Numbered from the stretch's first letter, positions 34,030 through 45,584 are shown. The stretch is 64,000 nucleotides of DNA from Ovis canadensis (GCF_042477335.2 NC_091246.1:213713501-213777500), one strand, 5' to 3'. Made by a program: numbers and translations. Notes: generated by a model not told the origin, from the sequence alone.

Positions 34030-34450
34030 TTGAAATGGCAGGTCACTTAATAGAATTTCTTATAGACACTGGTGCCACCTTCTCTGTCTTAACCCAAAGA
34101 AATGGAAATCTTAGCAGTCATAAAGACTATGTAATGATCACATCAGGAAAAAGACAGGGGCATGCTTTCCTGGAACTCCGTACGTAATATTAATGGCCAA
34201 CTACTTTTACATTCCTCTTTGTTTATTCCTGATTGCCCTATCCCTATAATGGGAAGAGATTTATTAACCAAGCTGGGGGCACTCTGTTTCTCAAGGGACA
34301 AAAGGAACAGACTGAATCTGCAGTTGAGATAGAAGCCCTAGCAAATCCTGAAGTTTGTACATTGAGGTTTGGGCTTAGCCAAAGACATACAGCCAGTAGT
34401 TATCAGGCTAAGTGCTTGATGACAATATCTTTGTAAAAAAAACAATAGCT
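34030..34450 (+). pseudogene. Decayed retroviral protease
   Basis: The frame from 34035 contains the aspartic protease active-site motif D-T-G-A at 34065-34076 in the context LIDTGATFSVL. A downstream segment near 34236-34290 fits the protease end (IMGRDLLTKLGA). Stops and shifts separate the two. Nothing of reverse transcriptase, integrase or env is seen before the BovB copy at 34549. Confidence 0.68.
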
Positions 34451-34548
34451 CTTACAACTGGAAGCCCAGAGAGGAATTTCTACTATAGTGAAGAAATATT
34501 TTTCATATGGATTATTGGTACCTGTCAGTTACCATGTAACACTCTAAT

Positions 34549-36018
34549 ATTGTTGTTTAGTCACTTAGGTCGTGTCTGATGCTTTGTGACCCCATGAACT
34601 GCAGCACGCCAGGCTTCCATATCCTTCACTATCTCCTGGAGTTTGCTCAAACTCATGTTCATTGAGTCAGTGATGCAATCCAACCATCTCATCCTCTGCC
34701 GCCATCTTATCCTTTTTTATTCAATCTTTCCCAGCATCAGGGTCTTTTCCAGTGAGTCGGCTCTTCGCATTAGGTGGCCAAAGTATTAGCGAAGGGTGTA
34801 TATTGTATATTGTATATTTCACCCTTCACCTGCAGCATCAGTACTTCCAATGCATATTCAGGGTTGATTTCCTTTGGGATTGACTGGTTTGGTCTTACTG
34901 TCCAAAGACTCTCAAGAGTCTTCTCCAGGACCACAGTTTGAAAGTATCAATTCTTTGGCACTCAGTCTTCTTTCTGGCCCAACTCTCACATCCATCCATA
35001 ACTAACTACTGGTAAAACCACAGCTTTGAGTATATGTACCTTGGTTGGCAAAGTGATGTCTTTCCTTTTTAATATGCTATCTAGGTTTGTCATAATTTTC
35101 CTTCCAAGGAGTAAAGTCTTATAATTTTAGTCACCATCTGCAGTGATTTTGGAGCCCAAGAAAGTAAAATCTGTCACTGCACCCCGTTTTGCCCCATCTA
35201 TTTGCCACGAAGTGATGGGACCATATGCTATGATCTTAGTTTTTTGAGTGTTGAATTTAAGCCAGCTTTTTCAATCTCCTCTTTCACCTTCATTAAGAGG
35301 CTCTTTGGTTCTTCTTCGATTTCTGCCATTAGATTGAGGTCGTTGATATTTCTCCCAACAATGTTGATTCCAGCTTGCCCTTCATCCAGCCCAGCATTTA
35401 GCATGATGTATTCTGCATGGAAGCTAAATAAACAGGGTGACAATATACACCCTTGCTGTATTCCTTTCCTAATTTTGAACCAGTCAGTTGTTCCAAGTAC
35501 AGTTCTAATGGTTGCTTCTTGACCCACATACAGATTTCTCAGGAGGCAGGTAAGGTGGTTTGGTATTCCCATCTCTTTAAGAATTTTCCAGTTTGTTGTG
35601 ATGCATAGTCAAAGGATTTAGTGTAGTTAATGAAGCTGAAGTAGATGTTTTTCTGAAATTCCCTTGTTTTTTCTATGATCCAATAAATGTTGGCAATTTG
35701 ATTTCTGGTTTCTCTGCCTTTTCTAAACAAGCTTGTACATCAGGGAGTTCTCAGTTCACATACTGTTGAAGTTTAGCTTGAAGAATTTTGAGCATAACCT
35801 TACTGGCATGTGATATAAGAGCAATTATACAGTAGTCTGAACATTTTTTGGCATTGCCTTTCTTTGGGATTGGAATGAAAACTGACCTTTTCCAGGCCCG
35901 TGGCCACCGCTAAGTTTTCCAAATTTGCTGGCGTATTGAGTACAGCACTTTAACAGCATCATCTGTTAGGATTTGAAATAGCTCAACTGGAATTCCATCA
36001 CCTCCACTAGCTTTTGTG
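34549..36018 (-). mobile_element. BovB LINE, RT to 3' end
   Basis: Antisense BovB from the 3' tail (ttagtcacttaggtcgtgtc) to the RT start (cacctccactagctttt). Frame 35228-35572 retains LSPCLFSFHAEY and surrounding RT blocks. The YADD box has been lost by a deletion near 35330. A 40-bp foreign segment interrupts it at about 34789-34834. It is more decayed than the other copies. Confidence 0.88.
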
Positions 36019-36559
36019 TGTAGAACCGCCTCACACACAAATGCCAAGAGTCTCACACCCAGTCCCACGGCGTTTAGGGCAGGGGATAGAGTCCTAGACA
36101 TAGAGGTCTGATAAAAGAATCCACCTGGGTAGGGGGTATGCATGGACTCTGAATTGGTTTGCTTGCATATCAAAGTTTTGCTGGCAGGCATGTTGTTAGC
36201 AACACTGATTCAAAAGACTTGAGTTTGAGCAAACTGGAAGATAGAGGAGGACAAAGGAGCCTAGCAAGCTGCAGTCCATGGGGGTCACAGAATCGACATG
36301 ATTTAGCGACTGAACAACAACTGAATTTTTTGTCTCCGATTTAGTTAACCCTGGAGAGTGGGTTCCCACTGTCCACAAATGGATCAGGAGTACATTAAAT
36401 AAGATAGGACAGTTAACACAACTGACTCTGTTGTACTCAAGCATTTCTTAGAGTTTTGGTGGTAAGGATACAAAAAATGAACAAGTTTTAGAGAGCTGCT
36501 GGGCAACACTGTGCCTACAAATAAAAATGTAGTATTGTATACTGGTGAAGGGGTTTCCC
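36019..36559. other. No gene; BovB tail fragment at 36225-36325
   Basis: A + strand BovB/Bov-A 3' tail piece lies at 36225-36325 (gctgcagtccatgggggtca, ttagcgactgaacaacaact). The rest is unassigned. Confidence 0.5.
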
Positions 36560-38252
36560 TGCTGGTTCAAACTATTGCACAGTTGCACTCGTCTTACACG
36601 CTATGCAAGTAATGCTCAAATTCTCCAAGCCAGGCTTCAACAGCATGTGAATCGTGAACTTCCAGATGTTCAAGCTGGATTTAGAGAAGACAGAGGAACC
36701 AGAGATCAAATTGCCAACATCTGTTGGATCCTAGAAAAAGCAAGAGAGTTCCAGAAAAACATCTACTTCTGATTTATTGACTATGCCAAAGCCTTGGACT
36801 GTGTGGATCACAATAAACTGTGGAAATTTCTGAAAGAGATGGGAATACCAGACCACCTGACCTGCCCCCTGAGAAATCTGTATGCAGGTCAAGAGGCAAC
36901 AGTTAGAACTGTGTGTGGAACAACACACTGGTTCCAAATTGGGAAAGGAGTACATCAAGGCTGTATATTGTCATCCTGCTTATTTAACTTCTATGCAGAG
37001 AGTGGGATTCCGTTATAGCTCAGTCGGTAAAGAATCTGCCTGCAATGCAAGAGACCCAAGTTCGATTCCTAGGTCGGGAAGATCCCCTGGAGAAGGAAAT
37101 GGCAAACTACTCCAGTATTCTTGCCTGGAGAATCCCATGGACAGAGGAGCCTGGCAGGCTTATGGGATCGCAAGAGTCAGACATGACTTAGCGACTTAAC
37201 CACTGCTACTACTACTATGCAGAGAGTATTATGCGAAATGCCAGGCTGGATGAAGCACAGGCTGGAATCAAGATTGCTGGGAGAAATATCAATAACCTCA
37301 GATATGCAGATGACACCACTCTTCTGGTGGTGGCAAAGAAGAACTAAAGAGCCTCTTGATGAAAGTGAAAGAGGAGAGTGAAGAAACTGGCTTACAACTC
37401 AATATTCATAAAAAGGAAGATCGTGGCATCTTGTCCCATCACTTCATGGCAAATACATGGGGAAACAATGGAAACAGTGAGAGACTTTATTTTCTTGGGC
37501 TCCAAAATCACTGCAGATGGTGACTGCAGCCATGAAATTAAAAGATGCTTGCTCCTTGGAAGAAAAGTTATGACCAACCTAGATATAATATTAAAAAGCA
37601 GAGACATTACTTTGCCAACAAAGGTCATCTAGTCAAAGCTATGGTTTTTCCAGTAGTCATGAATGGATGCGAGAGTTGGACTATAACGAAAGCTGATCAC
37701 CGAATAATTGACGCTTTTGAAATGTGGTGTTGGAGAAGACTCTTGAGAGTCCCTTGGACAGCAAGGAGATCCAACCAGTCAATCCTAAAAGAAATCAATC
37801 CTGAATATTTATTAGAAGGACTGATGTTGAAGCTGAAACTCCAATACTTTGGCCACCTGATGTGAAGAACTGACTCCTTTGAAAAGACCCTGATTCTGGG
37901 AAACATTGAAGGCAGGAGGAGAAGGGGATGACAGAGGATAAGATGGTTGGATGGCATCACTGACTCGATGGGCATCAGTTTGAATAAGCTCTAGGAGTTG
38001 GTGATGGACAGGGAAGCCTGGAGTTGGACACGAATGAGCAACTGAACTGAACTGAACGGAACTGATGCTGGGAAAGACTGAAGGGAGGAGGAGAAGGTGA
38101 CGACAGAGGATGGTATGGTTGGATGGCATCATGGACCTGATGGACATGAGTTTGGGTAAACTTTGGGGGTTGGTGATGGAAAGGGAAGCCTGGCATGCTG
38201 CCATTCATGAGATCGCAGAGTCGGACACGACTGAGCGACTGAACTGACTGAC
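36560..38252 (+). mobile_element. BovB LINE, RT to 3' end, with a doubled 3' tail
   Basis: Sense BovB begins within the RT region (tgcacagttgcactcgtctt), is interrupted by a SINE at 37003-37214, and reaches its 3' tail at about 38040-38062. A second, independent version of the last 190 bp follows at 38063-38252 (gatgctgggaaagactgaag ... gcgactgaactgactgac). Frames are broken by an early stop near 36770 and by shifts; the YADD codons are kept at about 37302-37313. Confidence 0.9.
37003..37214 (+). mobile_element. Bov-tA SINE nested in BovB
   Basis: Full Bov-tA with a ctactactac tail. A 12-bp target duplication ctatgcagagag lies at 36991-37002 and 37215-37226. Confidence 0.92.
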
Positions 38253-38329
38253 TCGTACGTAGTTCAGCTGGTAAAGAATCAGCTTGAAACAGAAATAATA
38301 ATTTTAAAACCCCCTTATTTCTTCACTTT

Positions 38330-38752
38330 CTATTTTTATTTTTGCCGCGCTGCGCGGCAACAAGTTTAACTTTAGCTGATATTTTATTTTTATATTTGTT
38401 TAAAAATTTTTTTTCTTTACTTTTGGCTGCACCGAGTCTTAAGTTTCAGCATTTGGAATCTTCTGCAGCTCTAGGGGTGATGCGCAGGCTCTGTAGCTTG
38501 TGGTAAGAAGGCTTAGTTGCCCAGAGACCTGTGTGTGAATGCTCTGACACTAAGTGTCTTAACTCTTTGTGACTCCTTGGTCTGTAATCCGCCAATCTTC
38601 TCTGTCTTTGGGATTCTCCAGGCAAGAATACTGAAGCAGGTTGCCATCTCCTCTTCTGAGGGATCTTCCCCATCGAAGGATTAAACTCCACCTCCTGCAT
38701 CTCCCACACTGGCGGGCAGATTCTTTACCGCTGTGCCACCGCGGAAGCCCCT
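38330..38752 (-). mobile_element. CHR-2-type and Bov-tA SINEs, antisense
   Basis: A CHR-2 piece (ttttggctgcaccgagtctt, gctctgtagcttgtgg) lies at 38400-38525, joined to an antisense Bov-tA at about 38535-38752 ending in the inverted head (ttctttaccgctgtgccacc). Another CHR-2 3' remnant at 38330-38365 contains a GC hairpin. Confidence 0.78.
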
Positions 38753-39105
38753 AGCTAATATTTTAAACAGAAAAAAATTCAGATGACTCATAAACCAGAA
38801 CACAACAAGCACCAGCGAAACATTTCACTCTCTAAACCTTCATTTTTCCTGTTTAAAACAACTTCCACTCTGCCACAGAGGATTCTATTCATATCCTGAG
38901 TTTCATTTGAGTGTCATTGTGAAAATACAATTACTGTATAACTTTATATTCCTAGTTCTTCGTTTCTAATTTAGACTTATTATACGTTGCTTTTTTCTCT
39001 TACAATATTCTGGAGCTCTTTTTCAAATAATAGTCAAATGTCACCAAGAAAGTTTTAAAAAATAGGGCTTATGGAATTCACATTAGACTTTAAATTCTTC
39101 CTTAT
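38753..39105. other. Intergenic AT-rich sequence, no gene
   Basis: Nothing recognised. Confidence 0.3.
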
Positions 39106-39117
39106 AGCAACTGTATT

Positions 39118-39253
39118 TCTTAGAGAAGGAAATGGTAACCCACTCCAGTGTTCTTGCCTGGAGAATCCCAGGGATGGGGCAGCCTGGTGGGCTGCTGTCT
39201 ATGGGGTTGCGCAGAGTCACATACGACTGAAGCGACTTAGCAGCAGCAGCAGC
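39118..39253 (+). mobile_element. Bov-A monomer SINE
   Basis: The Bov-A body ends in AGC triplets. A 12-bp target duplication agcaactgtatt lies at 39106-39117 and 39254-39265. Confidence 0.92.
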
Positions 39254-39544
39254 AGCAACTGTATTCCAATGAAATACTTCTATATTGTTGCAAGTCAATC
39301 AATGAAAACACCTGGGAGCTTAAATAGAGGAAAAATCGCAAGAATATAGTTCTCATATTGATAACTTCATCAAATAAAAAGGCCATAGTAATTATTTTTT
39401 TAAAAATTAAAACACCAGAGAACATGAGCTTTGCAATGACATTTGAGTTAAAGGAAGGGACAAGTGTTAAGTAATGACATTTTCAGTCCTTATCAGTGCC
39501 TGAAGTTGAGAGCACTGTTTTTGAGGAGTACAACCTGTTTCTGT

Positions 39545-39632
39545 GCAAGAAAAAAGGAAGGAAAAGAAGAATGGGCAGGCAGAAGCAAAAGAGGGGAAGA
39601 AGAGAAAGGAAAAAAAGAGAAAGGAGTAGAAT
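39545..39632 (+). repeat. Purine-rich low-complexity tract
   Basis: Almost all bases on the + strand are A or G (aaaaaaggaaggaaaagaag and similar) for about 85 bp. Confidence 0.7.
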
Positions 39633-41177
39633 ATGGTAAAAATTAGGCAAGAAATATTGCGAACTATGCCAAACATGTTCCAAACTTGTCTTAGTATGAA
39701 GGCATGTTACAGGTGTTTCCACAGGATGTAAAAGTGGAATAGAGTTGATCTGATTAGACTGAAGGAAGAAAATAGAACGAGAAGGCTATAACAGAGAAGT
39801 TAAACCTCACTGTAAATAATTTTAAATTGCTTTAGGGGAAAACGCTATGATGTTAAAAGTGTAGTCATTTGCCCTGCTGCTATGCCTTTGCCTACATCCA
39901 CTTTTGACGAGCAGAACAACCAGTAAAAAATATTTTTGGTCTTCAGTTCTGAAGGATAATCTGTAAGTCTACTTAGAAATAGGTTTATATTGCTATTTGG
40001 TGATATGCCAACTTTAGACATCATGCAGGGGTTAGAGGTACTGACTCCTCTCCTCCAGCAGTTCAAATCTGTGTTGTCTGAGGGTCAAATCTGAGGGTCA
40101 ATTGTATATTAAATTCTTACATGATAAATGAAGATTTAACTCATCTGCATAACATCCCCCTGAGCTCTCCTCCCCAGCGTTTATACTGCGATTTTCCTAG
40201 GTCCACCATATACCTCTGCGACTTAAAGCTATATACTTTAACTTTCATTTCTTTTCTCAAATCTCTTTGTTCTTTCTTGTTCTAACAATCAGAAAGAGGA
40301 AGATGTCAGCACTATTCTTCTTTCCTTAGCCCTCCTTCTTTTAGATGAAACTTTTGTCAAAGATGGGAAATATAAGAGGGGATCAAGAACGAGATGAAAT
40401 GGGAGGTATTTTCTGACCATTCTCATTAATTCTTTTTTTGTTTTTTTGAGTGCTGGGAGGACTTTATCATTAATTCTTAAATAGTCATTTGGATGAGGCA
40501 TGTGAGTGAATTCTTTTCCCTGAAAGATGACATTATACCCTTTAAAGAGGTAAAATGCCAAGCTAATGATGAAAAGCTTCAAAATGATCTGAATTAACTG
40601 TAAATAGGTAGGTAGGCACAACAACAGAACTTGGGGAAAACGTAATTCAAACTCTAGATGGATGGAATCTAAATTCTTTTATGATTTAGGAATGAGATCT
40701 AGGTTTTCCCTGTAGCCATCTCCCTTAAGACACTAGCCTAATGTTAGCTTACACAGCTTACAAATTACAGGTATTTGTGGACACAGAAGAACAGCTTTTT
40801 TGCTTCCTTTGAAGAAAGAAGATAATGAAACTATGTATGTGTATATATATATAGTCATTTTCTCCCTGAGTAGGGAGTGAAATACATATAATTGCAACCT
40901 TGATCCTTAGCATCTTTTAAACAAGTATTTGCTGAATGTATGGGTTTATATCTATAATGGGTTAATAAAGGATTGGGAGGAAATTATTACTTCTGAGCTT
41001 AATCTTAAAAATAATTAAGTTTTATTGAAAATGCACCCACTGCCACTAGAGTGAATCTTGTCTGGAAGGACTGTTAGTAAGTAAAATTGGTTATAGTGTT
41101 CCTCAATTTTCTTTACATTCCAAATTTTCTGAATCACTTTTTGAATCAGTTGTTGATGGCTGCAATTTTCCACACAG

Positions 41178-41180
<3 letters not shown>

Positions 41181-41208
<28 letters not shown>
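41181..41208 (+). repeat. (TG)14 microsatellite
   Basis: Uninterrupted TG dinucleotides for 28 bp. Confidence 0.97.
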
Positions 41209-41712
41209 CAAAAGTGTTGGTGGCGTACATCCTTGGGTTGTGAGTTTTATTAAACAATGCACTTAGGTGAAGTGAGGACAATGTGAACAGCTACATTCAA
41301 GTTTCTATGTATGGAAGGAATGACCACTTGGTTAATATTGCCAACTGGCCAATAATATTGAGACCATTTTGTAACATGCACCCCAATTTCAGAGATGTTA
41401 AACAGTACATCATGTTATGGTGTCTGGGTTTATGTGTAAAGAGTTTTCTTTCATCATTTCCAAGGTTAGGATTTGGAAAGGGTTTGCTTCAAATGAGCAC
41501 TTTTTGGTGTGTCAAAAAAATCGAAACGGGTTTTAAACGAACAGTTGCAATACTCCCAAATTTAAAGCGGGAGAAAGATGTAGTGGGGGAGGCAAGAGCT
41601 GAGAAATGCAAAAAGAAAGGAAACTATGGACACCACTTCAATGCATACTTGAAAAAAAACGGGGGGGAGGTGCAATGTCACAATTTGACCAAAAAAGTGT
41701 AATGATAGTTAT

Positions 41713-42035
41713 CAGTTCAGTTCAGCCACTCAGTCGTGTCCGACTCTTCTGCGACCCCATGAATCGCAGCACACCAGGCCTCCCTGTCCATCACCAACTC
41801 CCGGAGTTCACTCAGACTCGCATTCATGGAGTTAGTGATGCCATCCAGCCATTTCATCCTCTGTCATCCCCTTCTTCCCCTGCCCCCAATCCCTCCGAGC
41901 ATCAAAGTCTTTTCCAATGAGTCAACTCTTCGAATGAGGTGGCCAAAGTACTGGAGTTTCAGCTTTAGCATCATTCCTTCCAAAGAAATCCCAGGTTGAT
42001 CTTCAGAATGCACTGGTTGGATCTCCTTGCAGTTC
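41713..42035 (-). mobile_element. BovB LINE 3' end, short
   Basis: Antisense BovB 3' tail (cagttcagttcagccactca) to ggttggatctccttgcagtt. A 12-bp target duplication aatgatagttat lies at 41701-41712 and 42036-42047, so this is a complete, heavily 5'-truncated insertion. Confidence 0.93.
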
Positions 42036-42364
42036 AATGATAGTTATAGCAGCAACTAAAGAGAAGAGTAGCCCATGCTAAGGTTATTTTTATATAAGAC
42101 ATGCTCTCCAATTGGAGACCCTTTCCATTTTTGGAATGATGATTTTCCTCCTCACAAATTATTATGATCTATTCTATACTGTGGTTGATTTAGGCTTATA
42201 TCTCTCATACACAAAACTATAGTGTTTCTTCCACTCCACTATATTCGTAGTGAGTTGCAGTACCGTATGGCTGTCGATTCTGGTTAATTTTCATAGCCTT
42301 TTCATGTGCAGTGCAGGTCTCCAAATATCTAACTTCTTCAAATCTCACTTTTCTTATTTGTCAA

Positions 42365-42480
42365 CTGAAAGTTGCTCAGTCCTGTCGGACTCTTTGTGAT
42401 CGCATGGGCCGCAGCCCACGCTCCTCGGTCCGTGGGATTCTCCAGGCAATAATACTGGAGTGGGTTGCCATTTCCTTCTC
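42365..42480 (-). mobile_element. Bov-A monomer SINE
   Basis: Antisense Bov-A with a 9-bp target duplication atttgtcaa at 42356-42364 and 42481-42489. It is the last recent insertion before the CpG island. Confidence 0.9.
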
Positions 42481-42879
42481 ATTTGTCAAAGGAGGTATTA
42501 ATAGGATTCGTCCTAAGATCCTATAAAGGGGTGCCTTGAGTATACATTGCAAGAATACACAAATAAACCTTGAACAGCATTTTCTTTTCTACAGTTGCTC
42601 TGCGGCTTTGAATAGGCAAGCAATTTCTAGGCGGGTCCTCAAAAGCTAAAACCTTGAAGTCCATCGTGTGCTGGGAGTCTAGTCGCTCGGTTTATAACAG
42701 GTTTGATCTGACAAGCTCGGGACTGGGGCCCTGACCCTGGAGAAAGTGTTCCTTCGGAAGACGTGAGGAGGGGACATTGCGGCGGGAGGAAGGGGCACTT
42801 CGGCGCCAGGGGCGAGGGGTGGGCAGGGGGCGGTCCCCCGGCTCCTGCGTCAGTGGGGCCCCTGTTCTCGCACCTTCCT

Positions 42880-42887
42880 TGACGTCA
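42880..42887. promoter_or_regulatory. CRE palindrome (CREB/ATF site)
   Basis: Perfect tgacgtca within the CpG island, about 290 bp upstream of the probable first splice donor. Such full palindromes in CpG-island promoters are commonly bound by CREB/ATF factors; binding here is inferred. Confidence 0.6.
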
Positions 42888-42959
42888 AACCTTAATGAGA
42901 GCCGCAAGGCTGTGTTCCCCGGGGATGTCTACGTGATGAGGCGTGATGCGGGACGGGGG

Positions 42960-43173
42960 ACCTGCGAGTGACGCTCCCGCTCTGCTTATCCTCCCGCAAA
43001 GGCGGGAGAGACGGCGGCTCCGATTTCTGGCTCCGCGGGCGGCGGGCAGCGGCTGCTGTCTGGCCGACCTTGGGGTCCGGACGCCGCGGTGGAACCGAAG
43101 TAAAAGGGAGCGCAGTCCCCAGGTCCTCAGCCTTCACCCCAGGCCGGGAAGAATTGGGGAATCTTTCACCGAG
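42960..43173 (+). other. ZDBF2: Putative ZDBF2 exon 1 (5' UTR); start not fixed
   Basis: The donor accgag|gtgagaac at 43173/43174 is the best 5' splice site in the island. The transcription start is placed only roughly, in the CpG-dense core; no TATA box is evident, as is usual for such promoters. Joining to the candidate exon at 49943 keeps the mRNA untranslated until 51638. Confidence 0.5.
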
Positions 43174-43690
43174 GTGAGAACGGCGGCGGGGCGGAGTGGG
43201 GGCGGAGCGGGCGCGGAGCGGGCGCGGGCCGGGCGGGGCCGGGCGACACCTGCGGGCTCGGGCCGGGCGCCTTCTTCCTCCCGACGGACGCGCAGACGGC
43301 TCGCCAGTCTCCGGCGCCTACCGCGCAGGTCCTCGGCTTCCCCTCGCCCCGAGTCCCCTTCGGCGCCTCCTGCGGGAGCCGGGCCGGCACCTCCGGGCCG
43401 CGATCCAAGGGGCCTGGGTGGTGGGTGGAGGTGGCGAACTGGCTGCCTTGCGCTTCTGTCGGGGCCCCTGGATCAGGGGGGCTCCCGGACGAGGCCCGAG
43501 GGTGGGGTTGGGGAGGGGGCTGCCTGTGGAGGTCGGATTTAGGGCTTTGTGCCCGCGGGGACGTGCAGAGGCACCTGTGGAGCCGAGGCCCGGAGCCCCC
43601 TGTCCACAGATCCCAGTGTCCACTTTCCCTCAGTGTCCCGCGTTGTGGCCAGCTCTCCCCAAATCTAGGCCTTCAGCGGCCTCTGGCGAT

Positions 43691-45279
43691 CAGAATTTGC
43701 TTTGAAAACGTTAGATTTTTGTGTTAATGATCGTTTTACTATTATCGTGCAACAGTTGTGTAAATCTGGTCAGATCACGCCGTCATTTTCACGCGCTCCT
43801 AAGGCCCTTTCCAGTTCCTAACATGATTCTGGCAGCGCGTGGAAGAGATACCGGCTCTCACGGAACGAAAACACTTTTTTTCTGCCCCCTCAAATTGAAA
43901 TTTTGTCTACTTTTTTTTTTTTTGGCAGGAATTATGTACTATCAGGGAGGGAAAAAACGTTGAAAAAAGCTATAAAACCCTTATCCTCAAGAGAGTCACT
44001 ATTAACTGTTTTAGACACAAAATATATATTCGCCTTACATAAATGGGTTGCTAATACGATCTGTATTTTAATACAAGAAAGACTTTTCCTATATTAATGT
44101 GTAAACATCTTTCTACTGCCTTCCCAAATTGCACTGATTTGGACCCAATTGCACTGATTTTGGAACAGCAAAAATTTTCTTCTTCAATCTTGACCAGTGA
44201 CTAACCTTAGCAGAGAAACTATTAAAAAGCTTAATAAATGTCACTGCAGTGGCCAAGACGTTGGATGAAAATAAACTGAATTCAGAGTACCAGTCATTTT
44301 CTAGAAAATATTGTTTGCTTTGTTTAATCACTTGAGACAATGTTTTTTAAAATGGCAGCTTTCAAACCATTAGTGAATTGTGAAATTAATTTAGTGGATC
44401 ATAACTACTAAATTGATTTCATAAACCAAAATAAGATAACATAGAAACACCAGAGTTCATTACATGTAATGAAGGTATTGTTTTGTGAAGCTGTTTTAAC
44501 GTGTGTGTGGTGTGTACATGTGGGTTATGATAAAATGAATTGCTTCCCATGTGCCATGCTAATTAAATTTGGAAATCACTAATCCAAGGTACTGTCAAGC
44601 ACTCATCTCTGAATGGGAGGGGAAAAAATGAAAAGGAAAAAGAATGGGTGCAATGATGCAATTAAGGTTAACAATAGTTTTACTCTTTTCTTTGGTCTAT
44701 GTGACCTTGTTTTTTGTACACATTAGGTTTGCAATTACGTGTTTTCACGTATTATTAAAACAATCAATTAGCATTCCTGAAAATACAGAGAGAAAGCCTT
44801 TGAAAGAAGTTCACAGATTAAGAGCATAAACTGCTCAGACTGACCAAGAGTCAATTTGGAGCTATACTGGTGATTGGTGAGTGACTGGAATAAGATAGTG
44901 CTTCTCTCTGAACTTCCTGATTTGTAATGTGGGAGTTATTGGAACACCAACCTTTTAAGGGTGTTTGATATTCAGATGCAGTAATGCATGTGAAACTGTT
45001 GATTTAGTGCTTGGAACATATTTGATTAAGTATTCACTAAAAGTTATCTATTAAGACTGAGCGAAGGTATCCAGGATAATTCTTGTCATCAGAGGTACAC
45101 CCCTATAAGGCAGATAATCCAAAAAGGTGGGAAATTGAAAATTAGTTAATAATGTTATGAAGAGTACCCTGAATTAAGATGGTCTTTCAGTATCATTTGG
45201 TCATTATTTTGTGATTGCTCCCCTATTGTTTTCCTATTGCTAGAAAAATATTTTAGATTTTCTTATTCAGTAGACCAAG
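43691..45279. other. Probable ZDBF2 intron 1, no other gene
   Basis: AT-rich and low in recent repeats. A direct 13-bp duplication (attgcactgattt) occurs at about 44129-44162. Confidence 0.45.
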
Positions 45280-45580
45280 TGCCCTTGATAGTTCAGTTGG
45301 TAAAGAATCCGCCCACAATGCAGGAGACCCCTGTTCAATTCCTGGGTCAGGAAGATCCCCTGGAGAAGGGATAGGCTACCCACTCCAGTATTCTTGGACT
45401 TCCCTTGTGGCTCAGCTGATAAAGAATCCGAAAGCTTGCATGAGATCTGGGTTTGATCCCTTGGTTGGGAAGATCCCCTGGAGAAGGGAAAGGCTACCTA
45501 CTCCAGTATTCTGGCCTGGAGAATTCCATGGACTCTGTTGTCCACAGGGTCGAAAAGAGTCGGTCGAGACGTTCACTTTC
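45280..45580 (+). mobile_element. Dimeric Bov-tA SINE
   Basis: Two tRNA-type heads (45287 and 45400) precede one Bov-A body that ends in the typical ttcactttcactt. Confidence 0.87.
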
Positions 45581-45584
45581 ACTT

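Larger units (their letters stand above)
39266..41700. other. Unique-looking intergenic sequence upstream of ZDBF2, no gene
   Basis: Low in recent repeats compared with the first 39 kb. It contains a purine-only-like tract at about 39545-39632 and a TG microsatellite at 41181-41208. No exon is supported. Confidence 0.4.
42690..43690 (+). promoter_or_regulatory. ZDBF2: CpG island, probable ZDBF2 promoter
   Basis: The base composition changes abruptly to GC-rich and CpG-dense, strongest at 42760-43430. It contains GC boxes (gggcgg-type runs at about 43180-43250), a perfect CRE at 42880-42887 and a consensus-like splice donor at 43174. It lies 8.5 kb 5' of the ATG exon on the same strand and is free of recent transposons. 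Housekeeping-like CpG-island promoters of ZDBF2 are known in human and mouse. Frames of up to 199 codons inside the island look like GC-composition artefacts. Confidence 0.8.

Noticed and set aside
38342..38360. Perfect GC-rich hairpin ttgccgcgctgcgcggcaa in AT-rich DNA
   Set aside because: A very similar gccgcgc-gcgcggc motif occurs near the tail of CHR-2-type SINEs, and an A/T-rich SINE-like tail precedes it, so it is best read as a SINE remnant.
1..42600. Search for GPR1 exons upstream of ZDBF2
   Set aside because: No receptor-like frame or transmembrane-rich exon was seen on either strand; GPR1 probably lies beyond the left edge.
42943..43705. Frames of 199 and 169 codons in the CpG island
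   Set aside because: They overlap in several frames and strands, are Arg/Gly/Pro-rich as GC-rich DNA dictates, and cross the probable splice donor. No known domain is seen.
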